DNA from: a virus
Virus record (IMG/VR): IMGVR_UViG_3300037042_002106
Coordinates: 1-48,184 of that record
Strand: one strand, 5' to 3'
DNA: 48,184 nt
Position numbers and translations under genes: made by a program. Shown piece by piece: positions 1 to 8,700 of the stretch. The notes below the pieces were generated by a model that was not told the origin of the DNA, ran no database searches, and saw nothing but the letters and a program-made list of their open reading frames with translations. Within the stretch, counting starts at the first letter, position 1. The number at the start of each line of letters is the position of its first letter.

Positions 1-296
1 ATCTGTTGGTTAAATCCCGGCTGTTGAACAGGAGGATTAGTCCCCGGTTGAAATACCAAAGAACCATCTTCCGAAGATGAACCCGTAGCGGGTACTTTTT
101 TTTTTAAGTCAGCAGGTTGTTGAGTAGCACCCATAACTGAATTAAACTCATTTACTCCTACCCAATCTTGCATCTTCTTTGTATAAGACGCATCTTGCAT
201 TTTCTGAACAAAAGATTGATATGGAACATCAGTTGCATAAGAAGGGTCTCTCTGCAATATTAATTCGTATAGTTTCTTTAATTGTTGTTCGTTCAT
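1..296 (-). CDS. Virion protein, N-terminal part (cut by window edge)
   Basis: An open frame starts at an ATG at 296 (minus strand) and runs off the left end without a stop, so only about 98 residues are visible. They begin MNEQQLKKLYELILQRDPSY and continue with a helical, charged stretch (FVQKMQDASYTKKMQDWVGV) and then a Pro/Gln/Ser-rich low-complexity linker. The gene directly follows the 636-aa protein upstream with a 10-nt gap, so it belongs to the same late structural operon. A helical N-terminus followed by a linker fits a large multidomain virion protein that goes on outside the window, but no catalytic domain is visible, so no function is assigned. Confidence 0.7.
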   Translation of the reverse strand, partial: MNEQQLKKLYELILQRDPSYATDVPYQSFVQKMQDASYTKKMQDWVGVNEFNSVMGATQQPADLKKKVPATGSSSEDGSLVFQPGTNPPVQQPGFNQQ

Positions 297-306
297 TTTC
301 TATATT

Positions 307-2217
307 TTATCTTGGGGCTTTATTATCCGGTTTAGGTTGTTCAGTCTTAGGAAATGCAGCTGCTGCTTTTGTTTGGTCAGCATTATCAATAATAAACTGA
401 TTAATCGCATCTAAGTTATCTAAATTATCGACAGGAATCCAATCTGATGTAACCCCATTGGACCCCTTAATTTGAATGTAATCATTTTGATTAAACATAC
501 CATCGGTTTTACCTGTAAATGTGAAACCAAGCCTATTATAAACTTTATTAAGATTTATAGCTGTTTGTTTAGGGGCATCAATTGAAATATTTTTACTTGT
601 ATTGCCTGTAGCATAGTTAGTAACTTGAGGTGTGTAATCGTCCGCCTGTGTCGTTGGTCTTTCAACTTCAGATGCCTCACTTGCTGTCTTATTAAACGTA
701 GCCCCTTTCAATAATCCACCTCTACTAACCGCAGACTTCCAATCCGCATTACCACCTAATAATGGAGCAGCCGACATAATAAAGTCTTGTTGACTCATCA
801 ACTTGCCATCCGTACCATAGAAAGGAAGATTCCTTGTCTCTAATTTGCCATCAGGACCTTTAAGTGTAACAACAACACCTGTAGGTGTTCTATCAACCTT
901 CTGTACATTCGGGTTAATATCACGGAACGCTGTAGTAGCTTTTTTAATCGCAGAACCATCAGCACCACCCCAAAGTGTACCAATAAGCGTAGCTGTATTG
1001 ACAAGATTTTTATCGTCTTGACCTTGTTGTTGCACATACTGAGGAGCATATTGTTTTTGAAGCTGAGTAGTAGAAGAGAGTGACTCTTTCTTGTCATATC
1101 TCATTCTTGCCTCAAGACGTAAACGGTCTAAGGCAACTTTCTTCTGTTCTTCAGAAAACTCAGGGACAGGGTTGCCATTTGGTTTATTCCTAAGAAGTAT
1201 TTTATCAGGATTAGCAGCGGCAACTTTTTCATCCCAAGTAAAAGAATACTCCTTGCCATTGGGAGCGATATTTACCGTGTTCGTTAAAAGTGATGAAGTA
1301 TTATATGGATTTGCTAATTGAGCCTCCAAAGCCTTTGTTTCAGCTTTTTCAAAATCCATAGCTGCTGCTTGTAGGTTTTTTTGGTTACTAAGCCATTGGT
1401 CTTGAGTCCCTTTAAATCCTTTCTTTACAGCTTCAGCATATAAAGCCTTTACCTTTTCAGGGTCTGTTGGGAAATTCTCTCTTTTCGTATAATCAAGAAC
1501 CTCTGCTATAGTACCCGTAGAGCCATAAGAATTTTTAGTCTGTACAAATGAGTTAATCTCAGTACCTAAACCATCTACATATGCGTCCATATTAGTCGCA
1601 ACGTCATATTTGTCAAAGTTCCCCTTAATGCGATTTCTCAGAGAGTTAATATCTGTAAACTTATTTGGGTCTTTACTCATTACATAAACACCATTTGCGT
1701 CTTTCTCCTTAAAAGCAACATTTACCTTCCCATCTGTTGGATTAATATAAAGCTGAGTAGCTGTAAAATTCCCAAACCCCTCTGCTTCTGCCATAAGAAA
1801 CTGTTCCAAATCTTGAGATTGGTCAGCTTTCATCCTATCCCATTTGGTCTTAAATTCTTCTTGGTATTCCTTAGATAAATTAAAAGCCTGAGTTGTTCCA
1901 TCTGTTACGTTTTGACGCATAACAAGATAGTCCTTAAGTTTTAACTGCCCGGACTTTAATAGCTTATCCTGCATAAGCCTTGCAGACTGAGCATCATTAG
2001 CGTATTGTAATGCCCACTCATTCATCAGCTTGCTTTCACCTTGAGGTGCATTAGCAAGAGTTTCTCCAAACTCACGAGAAGCTGCATCGAGAGCCGCCTT
2101 CTTTTCCTCACGTACTTTATTCTCGTTGGCAAGCATATCGCTCATATTCTTGCCAATCTCCGCCCAATTTATATAACTGTCGGCTTCTCGTTCTGCGTAT
2201 TTATAATATGTAGGCAT
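307..2217 (-). CDS. Probable internal virion / structural protein (636 aa)
   Basis: A complete 636-aa frame beginning MPTYYKYAEREADSYINW. The first 170 residues are highly charged and look alpha-helical or coiled coil; the rest is mixed, with a Pro/Thr-rich stretch near residues 530-550 and a Lys/Pro-rich tail. No transmembrane segment, signal peptide or enzymatic motif is seen. It lies between a T7 gp14-like candidate and the truncated protein at the left edge, downstream of the tail hub gene. That position is where podovirus-like phages keep ejected internal core proteins, which is the basis for the call. Function is an inference from order and helicity, not from a recognised family. Confidence 0.6.
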   Translation of the reverse strand: MPTYYKYAEREADSYINWAEIGKNMSDMLANENKVREEKKAALDAASREFGETLANAPQGESKLMNEWALQYANDAQSARLMQDKLLKSGQLKLKDYLVMRQNVTDGTTQAFNLSKEYQEEFKTKWDRMKADQSQDLEQFLMAEAEGFGNFTATQLYINPTDGKVNVAFKEKDANGVYVMSKDPNKFTDINSLRNRIKGNFDKYDVATNMDAYVDGLGTEINSFVQTKNSYGSTGTIAEVLDYTKRENFPTDPEKVKALYAEAVKKGFKGTQDQWLSNQKNLQAAAMDFEKAETKALEAQLANPYNTSSLLTNTVNIAPNGKEYSFTWDEKVAAANPDKILLRNKPNGNPVPEFSEEQKKVALDRLRLEARMRYDKKESLSSTTQLQKQYAPQYVQQQGQDDKNLVNTATLIGTLWGGADGSAIKKATTAFRDINPNVQKVDRTPTGVVVTLKGPDGKLETRNLPFYGTDGKLMSQQDFIMSAAPLLGGNADWKSAVSRGGLLKGATFNKTASEASEVERPTTQADDYTPQVTNYATGNTSKNISIDAPKQTAINLNKVYNRLGFTFTGKTDGMFNQNDYIQIKGSNGVTSDWIPVDNLDNLDAINQFIIDNADQTKAAAAFPKTEQPKPDNKAPR

Positions 2218-2233
2218 CTACTTTATTTTTTTA

Positions 2234-3070
2234 TTATTGAGGAAGAGGAGCATAAAAATTATATCCTGCCATACTTCTTAAAGGGTTTTTACCTTGACTA
2301 ATTAAATAATCTTGGAACTGTAATGGGTTCATAGCACCAACACCTGAAACGTCAAATCCATATCCTGACATTTTACCCATAGCTTGTTGAAAACCTAAAG
2401 GTTTACCGGTAGCATCCAAAAATTGTGAAGCCAATGCTTGACCCCCCGGCTTTTGACTTGCAGCAACCGCACTACTATAGTTTTTCTCTAATTGACCAAA
2501 TTGTTTTGTTGCTGCTGTTTTGGGGAACAAAGGAACCATCTGAAGCCCTTGCTGAAGCGTGTTTGTAAGACCCTCAAATCCCTGAGCCATAGCTGCTGCT
2601 CTTGCCTCTTGTGCATCCCTTGCAGCTTGCTGAGCACCTTCAGCCTCACCCAAGTCTAACTGAGTACCAATATCACGTAGTCGACTTTCTTCGGCTAATT
2701 GTAACTTTTGAATGTCAGCCATCTCTTTACCCATCTCGGTACGTATTCCCGCTTGAGCCTCATTCTGAGCCTGCTGTAATCGCCCTGCTGTAGCTGCTGC
2801 ACCTCTTTCACTTTCTACTCCCGCCTGCATAGCCTGAGCCCCCTGTGAAAGCAAAGCCTCTCTTTGCAATTCATAAGGCTCTTTATTCACCGCCATTTCA
2901 TCGTAGTAGTTTACTTCGAGTTTTTTGCGAGCCTCAGCCATTGCTTTTTGAGCATCAGCTTCAGCTTGCTTTTGCAACTTCTTTTGCTTCCCCGCATCAA
3001 TAAACGATTTTGTCGTTGTTGCCGCACTAATGGCTAACCCACCAATTGCGACCGCTGTTGCTACTCCCAT
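2234..3070 (-). CDS. Internal virion protein, gp14-like candidate
   Basis: A 278-aa protein. The first 25 residues (MGVATAVAIGGLAISAATTT) form one small hydrophobic Gly/Ala-rich segment that may insert in a membrane. Residues 30-170 are a long Ala/Gln/Glu/Lys-rich helical region, then comes a less charged C-terminal domain. This layout (short hydrophobic N-terminus plus long Ala/Gln coiled coil) is typical of podovirus ejection proteins such as T7 gp14, which form a channel across the cell envelope during DNA entry. It sits 1 nt after the acetyltransferase gene and 16 nt before the 636-aa gene, so it is translated with the late structural set. Homology to gp14 is by architecture only. Confidence 0.6.
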   Translation of the reverse strand: MGVATAVAIGGLAISAATTTKSFIDAGKQKKLQKQAEADAQKAMAEARKKLEVNYYDEMAVNKEPYELQREALLSQGAQAMQAGVESERGAAATAGRLQQAQNEAQAGIRTEMGKEMADIQKLQLAEESRLRDIGTQLDLGEAEGAQQAARDAQEARAAAMAQGFEGLTNTLQQGLQMVPLFPKTAATKQFGQLEKNYSSAVAASQKPGGQALASQFLDATGKPLGFQQAMGKMSGYGFDVSGVGAMNPLQFQDYLISQGKNPLRSMAGYNFYAPLPQ

Positions 3071-3071
3071 T

Positions 3072-3485
3072 TTATAAAATTTTAATCATTTCAGATGTAT
3101 AATTATCGCCCTTCACATAACCGTTTTCTTCGTAAGTTTTTATCAAAGATTGGTTTTTAATCAAGGCATAAGCATATTTATTACCTGTGTCTTTACAGAA
3201 TTTTGTCAAAGATGAAATCAACATTTTCAAAGCCTCTCTCCTTTCCGGTCTTGAGGTATATGTCTTACTCGATATAATCCAATCTACCCAAGCCACCTTA
3301 GAGTTTGTTATGTACATAAATCCTGCACAAATTGGCGTGTCATCGTCTAATACAATAACTCCGCCGCATCCATCCTCGGGCAAGAAGTCTTTTTTAGGAG
3401 GCTCCCAACCCCAATCTTCCCACCATCCTACGAGTGTTTCATCGTAGTCTGCATTGTTCAGTTTTCGTACATTTAATAATCCCAT
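3072..3485 (-). CDS. GNAT-family N-acetyltransferase
   Basis: A 137-aa protein of the length of a minimal GNAT domain. It has an N-terminal MGLLNVRKLNNADYDETL strand-helix, a central beta hairpin (GGVIVLDDDTPICAGFMY), the strand VAWVDWIIS that usually carries substrate contacts, then a helix with basic residues where acetyl-CoA binds (SRPERREALKMLIS), and the C-terminal strand-helix ALIKNQSLIKTYEENGYVKG seen in many phage acetyltransferases. The classical R/Q-x-x-G-x-G/A pyrophosphate loop is not clear, so binding of CoA is likely but unproven. It is embedded among virion genes with 1-nt spacing to the next gene, which suggests that it acts on a virion or host protein made late. Substrate unknown. 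Confidence 0.65.
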   Translation of the reverse strand: MGLLNVRKLNNADYDETLVGWWEDWGWEPPKKDFLPEDGCGGVIVLDDDTPICAGFMYITNSKVAWVDWIISSKTYTSRPERREALKMLISSLTKFCKDTGNKYAYALIKNQSLIKTYEENGYVKGDNYTSEMIKIL

Positions 3486-3507
3486 ACTGTATACAAAGAT
3501 ATTAAAT

Positions 3508-4305
3508 TTAAGGAAAACTTTTCATAACGTCAGACTCTACGGCAAATAACTCAATTTTACTTGATGAGCCATTCTGCATAGTAAACTTGCAATAGTGACC
3601 CAAGACCCCGTGAGACTCGGCAACTGAATCTTTTATCGTAGCAAAATAGTTTATGTTGCCGGGGATAGGAACCGCTCCGGGTATTGATGTATCTATTGTC
3701 ATTTGATTTAATCCGGCGGGGTAATTTACAGTAATTGCAACAATTTTACCCGCCAAAATCAATGGATTCCCGAAATACACTAAATCGCCAATGCTTATAA
3801 TGCTGCTAATTTCAATTAAAGGATTTATGCTAAATTTAATTAAACTGCCGGCAACAACAGCGATACTATTTCCTATACCTGTAACACTTCTTAAAGCAAG
3901 TTCTCCACTTGAATTATTCCTTACAAAGGCAAAGTATGTAGCCTCTTTTTTCTCAAACCAATTTGACTGAATAAACCCTGAGTTTTGCAAATCTGTCTCA
4001 AGCTGCATCTCCCAAGTGGCATCACCTTGTAAGTCTATTGTCTTAAAAAGTTTATTCTCAAGGACAGCTTGATTAAATACACTCTGAAGGGAAGCTGAAA
4101 CAAATGCCCCTCCCGGGCTACCTATCTGAAGCCACCAATCAAAGTAAAATGTGTTTCTGTTATTGTTGACGTTATGCCGATAGAGGTTCCCACCCTTAAA
4201 CGTATAAAAGTAGTTGTTCATCCCAATCATCCAATCAGGGTAATAAGAGTAGAAGGATACCCATCCCGCTACACCTTCGCTATATGTTAATGTATAATTA
4301 CTCAT
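3508..4305 (-). CDS. Virion-associated protein (265 aa), function unknown
   Basis: A 265-aa beta-rich protein. Its N-terminus, rich in aromatic residues (VSFYSYYPDWMIGMNNYFY followed by TFKGGNLYRHN), is unusually Tyr/Trp-dense. The rest alternates short hydrophobic strands and turns, with little charge. It lies directly downstream of the 465-aa adhesin-like gene (8-nt gap) and upstream of the acetyltransferase, within the tail module. I read it as a tail or adsorption component, possibly a receptor-binding accessory protein; no enzymatic motif is visible. Confidence 0.55.
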   Translation of the reverse strand: MSNYTLTYSEGVAGWVSFYSYYPDWMIGMNNYFYTFKGGNLYRHNVNNNRNTFYFDWWLQIGSPGGAFVSASLQSVFNQAVLENKLFKTIDLQGDATWEMQLETDLQNSGFIQSNWFEKKEATYFAFVRNNSSGELALRSVTGIGNSIAVVAGSLIKFSINPLIEISSIISIGDLVYFGNPLILAGKIVAITVNYPAGLNQMTIDTSIPGAVPIPGNINYFATIKDSVAESHGVLGHYCKFTMQNGSSSKIELFAVESDVMKSFP

Positions 4306-4313
4306 ATTTTTTA

Positions 4314-5711
4314 TTAAGGAATTTCTGTAAAAGTTAAATCTATTTCATAAAACGACCCCAAGTGGTATAGCCCATCATTAGTCGTAAAATCAATAAAGAA
4401 TGTATGAACGGTTCCTGCAAGTAATAAATAAGGGGGTGGCGTGGCAAATGTTTGAACTACCGGACCCATTGCACAGTCAAGATTCCCTCCTGCTGCGTGA
4501 GCATCTGCTACCTGTATTCCATCTAATGAAAATGTTATTTTTTCAAAATCAGGTGCTTCTAATTCGCCAATTCCATTAAATGACAGCCCCATATTAACAT
4601 CAAGTGCTCCAACAGTTATCGTTGCTGTAGCTGTACCGGATTGCGTATTAATACACGAACCACCGCAATTTTGAGAATCACTTACATTGTATCTAATCTT
4701 TAAATTTTGATTACTGATAACCCAAGGGGCAGCGTTACAAGGGTTATTGACAGTAGTAGCCCAAACTAATCCTGTTACAGGAAGAGGAGGAAGTTCACAG
4801 ACACCCATTGCTATAACAATACCATTATCAATTTCCATCCATTCAGAATTTCCATCATTATCTATATGATAAAACCCATCGGCTAAAGCAAATTGTCCAT
4901 TGGTATCGGTAAAAACGTAATCATATATGTCAACAAGAGTCGAATTTGTTAAAGAAGCAAAATAGTATGTTGTAATCAACGCAAACTCACAAGCCTCTTC
5001 TGATGAAACTGCTTTTAGGCTTGATTGGATTCCCGGCAATGGGTCAGGACAAGATATGTCAATATCAAATGTTGTCCCCGAACAAGCCCCGCATACAATC
5101 ACATTTAATATAAATGGAGTTGTTACTGTTTTTGGTATAACCATTAAGCATTGACCCGGAGACCCTGAAGATAAAGATACATCACCTGCTAATACAGAGA
5201 CAGTTTGAGTTGTCCCTTGGTTTACAAAAGTAGACCCATCATAAAGATAGTTCACCAATGTCGGATATGTAGAACCTGCAAGACCGCAGTCATCTGCACT
5301 ATCCCCAACAAAAGTAAAATTAAAAGGGTTTGTGCTTTGGTGATAACCGTCTACGGGAGATGATAGTTTGTTATAAACAACAGAGTTAAGAATAGCTTTT
5401 ATGCCATCAGGAACGCCAAATGGGTCAAACCTAATTAATATCGCTCCTATCCCGGTCCCTGTGTCTATGTTTAATTGATAAACCCCCTGACCCCCTGATG
5501 CAGAAATGGTTTCTAATCCGCAAGGCACTCCGCAGGTTGGACAAATTTGCTGAGGCAATAAAATGCACCCAACCAATTCCCGAGTAATTACTCCATCAGA
5601 ATAAAATCCATCAGCAGCACATATTGTCAATGTTGAATCTGTAAATACACAGGTTGCCGACCCTAAAGTTGGGGCATCTAAGTAGTATGTTTGTGGTATA
5701 ACCGTTGGCAT
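4314..5711 (-). CDS. Adhesin-like tail protein with repeated Cys-containing modules
   Basis: A 465-aa, Cys-, Gly-, Thr- and Asp-rich beta protein. A module of the form VFTD...DGFY...G..I....C occurs twice: near residues 21-50 (CVFTDSTLTICAADGFYSDG, ending with the Cys of VGCIL) and near residues 266-304 (YVFTDTNGQFALADGFYHID, ending with the Cys of GVCEL). A Cys-x-x-Cys-x-x-x-Cys cluster (CPTCGVPC) follows the first copy. The modular, secreted-adhesin-like composition, the place directly after the large tail hub gene and the 13-nt spacing suggest a tail-tip or adhesion protein. Receptor and exact location in the virion are unknown. Confidence 0.55.
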   Translation of the reverse strand: MPTVIPQTYYLDAPTLGSATCVFTDSTLTICAADGFYSDGVITRELVGCILLPQQICPTCGVPCGLETISASGGQGVYQLNIDTGTGIGAILIRFDPFGVPDGIKAILNSVVYNKLSSPVDGYHQSTNPFNFTFVGDSADDCGLAGSTYPTLVNYLYDGSTFVNQGTTQTVSVLAGDVSLSSGSPGQCLMVIPKTVTTPFILNVIVCGACSGTTFDIDISCPDPLPGIQSSLKAVSSEEACEFALITTYYFASLTNSTLVDIYDYVFTDTNGQFALADGFYHIDNDGNSEWMEIDNGIVIAMGVCELPPLPVTGLVWATTVNNPCNAAPWVISNQNLKIRYNVSDSQNCGGSCINTQSGTATATITVGALDVNMGLSFNGIGELEAPDFEKITFSLDGIQVADAHAAGGNLDCAMGPVVQTFATPPPYLLLAGTVHTFFIDFTTNDGLYHLGSFYEIDLTFTEIP

Positions 5712-5724
5712 AATTATATTTTTT

Positions 5725-8700
5725 TTAAGAAGGACAACCGCATCCGTCTCCTAAGATTCTAAGTTTAGCATTTTCAGGGACAAATATATTTGGTATGTTA
5801 GGATAAAGTACACAGCATATCAGATTATCTTGCGGACCCCCGCCTAACTCTACAGCATTGTAATTACCATTACAATCAAACCACGACACCGCAGTTGGAC
5901 CTGTCACTTCATAAACTTCAAACTGTATACACAATCCTTCTGTTGGAGGGCAAGCCCCGCAATAATTAGTCAAAACTAAAAAATCAGGATTCCCGAGAAC
6001 AACAGTAGGCACATCACCTATGCAAGCCTGTATTGAGGTTACTTGATTAGCAGGAGCCTCATCAATTTTTGTATCTTCACAGCTATCGCAAATTGTGTGT
6101 GTTATTAACGCATCGGTATTATCTTGGTTTATATAATACCATTGAGAACAAGTTTCTGTACAAGTATTACAATCGCAGTCAATTATTTCAACTGTAGCAA
6201 TTCCTGAAATAACTTGCCAAGCACCTTCACCCTCAAAATCATTCGCAACACAAATCTCTACAGTTTCAAGCGGTCCAAGCTGAACAGAAAAAGGTCCGGG
6301 TTCCCCTCCGCAAACAATACCTTGACCATTCGGGAATAATACCTCTGCGTCTATGCCTTTATCAAGCGGATTGGTAATCTTAACCGTAACGCAATCGCCT
6401 GTACAAGGCTCACAGTTACAGCATATATCTTTTTGAGGGTCTCCCACCTCTGTATTTTCTGCATAACACAACTGAATCGGAAGGGCATCTCTGAAATCCC
6501 ATATCAAATACAATGTGTCCCCAAAAGACGTATCCGGCACAATAAAATTTGCCCCAAATATAGAGCCGCTGCTTGTTATTGGAGTAGCTGTACTTGCTGC
6601 TGCCAACAAAGCATTGATGCCTGTATTTGTATTTGGATACAAAATATTAGTCCTTAGATATTTAAACTTATCGTTCAACGGATTGAACACAAAAGTATCA
6701 GGAGGTATTTTGTTTGTTTGCAACCTCATTGTGCTAAATGCAGGCGGGAACGAGCCCGAGCCAACATATCCACTAATTATATTGTAACGAGAAACAACAG
6801 GGGCAGGCGTTGAAGATATAAACGTAACACCGGCAGATTGCAAAGGACCAATATATGCTCCATTTGTATATCTAAACTCTGTATGAATACTTTGCCCCGC
6901 TTCTGCATTATTTGTAACAACAACCTCTACTATTTTGAGTTCTTCAGGTATAGGACAATCAACCATAAGGTCAATGTTCAAATATGCAGAAGTATATATT
7001 ATCTCAATAGTAACAATTGTCTCTGAAATTAAATTTTTGATAAATCCAATTTCACCGGTTCCCGCACTTGTCCATCCTGTAGAAGTAGTTACGCCATTAT
7101 ATGTAGCATTAATTTGAAAATTACCTCCTGAATTTCCATTGACGAGCCAATGTACTGCTGTTGCCCCAACAAGAGGTCCTAAGTCTACGCAATACTGATA
7201 AGATACTTCTTGTAAAGGAACTGACGTTTGATTCAAATTAAATGTCTGAGAAACACCACAAGGAAGACATTGTTCTACCACCGGTATTCTTCTGCTATTT
7301 GTTGAGAGAACATACTCGTCCATATACGGGTCATACCCGCCAAGTTTTTGAGTATTGAAAGAAGCATTAAACTCATCCCTAAACCAAGTTCTCATATTGG
7401 CTTCTGAAATGACTTTAAGCTGCTCATTAGTGTATGAATCGCCTACGAGTTGAATTACAGCCCCTCTTTTTACGTCTGTAAAGAATCTATTGAACCCCCA
7501 CTGAACATAACTTTCAGGATTAAAACTAATACCATACTTTTCGGTCCTTGCAATCTGAGTGCCCAATACCTCAGGCACAGAAGTTACCGCACCACCACCT
7601 GTAGAGTCTGAAAGCAAATTCTTCCCTGACAACACATAAGATATTTTATCCTCTTGCAAAACAAGTACATCTGTCTCTCTTCCGTCTAAAATATAAATGC
7701 CGCCAAAAGAGGCTTCTAAGTTCTTATAATTAAGAAGTCCAAGATTAAATTCATTGAGTTTATTTACATTGCTTTCAGCATTATATACACCGCTGTATGT
7801 AATGTCGGCAAACCTGTCCGCTTCCTTATAATCCTGAGCAGAAACAGTTGTAACCCTTTCTCCAAGATTAAAATGACGACCAATTAAAGAGTCACGAATC
7901 TTATAACTCTCAGCACCATTGCCAAATGAGAAACAGTTAAAAAAACCCGTGTCTATAATACCGGGAGTGTTAGTAGCTATATCTTGGTCTTGTACATTCC
8001 CTGAGTGGTTGCCATCTGAATCAATAGAAAACGAAAGATTATTCTCATACCAAACGTCAGGCAAAGCATCTGTCGGCTCTGTTTCAAATATAATGGTATC
8101 AATCGCACGGAAAACTTCAATATCTGCTCTTACGCAATACTTTCTTGAATTTGGATAGCCAACACCCGTGCAACTTTTACCTGTACTTGCTTGAAGTATC
8201 AATTGATTTGTAGTAGGATTCCGGTAGAACTGAAGATACATTGTTTCAAAATCGTAACTCGTAAGCACACCGTTAGTAGGTATATATTGTACGTTTGTAC
8301 TGCCATCTTTAGATACACCTGAATTTACCGTTACTCCAATATTGTCCCCGTTAAACCAATCTTCCATATTATCGTAATCGGCAGATGCTACATAATTTTT
8401 ATCTAACGTATATCCACGTGGTTCACAAGGGTTACCTACACCTGCACGATTCCAATCAAAATAAAACTTAATTCTACTCCCCGCAGGTATACTATAATCA
8501 ATATACATACCCGGATTTAAAGGGTCAGGTATATTCATTGGATATTGCAATGGGGTATAGTCAGGAGGGGCGTAATTACCTCCCTTTGCAGCACAAGCCT
8601 CAATGCTCCCCGGAGCAATAGTAGCGTTAGGGTCAACAACAGCAGAAAAGCTGTTTGGGTTTATTTTCATATAAACGCCTGCCGGCACAGTCACTTCTTC

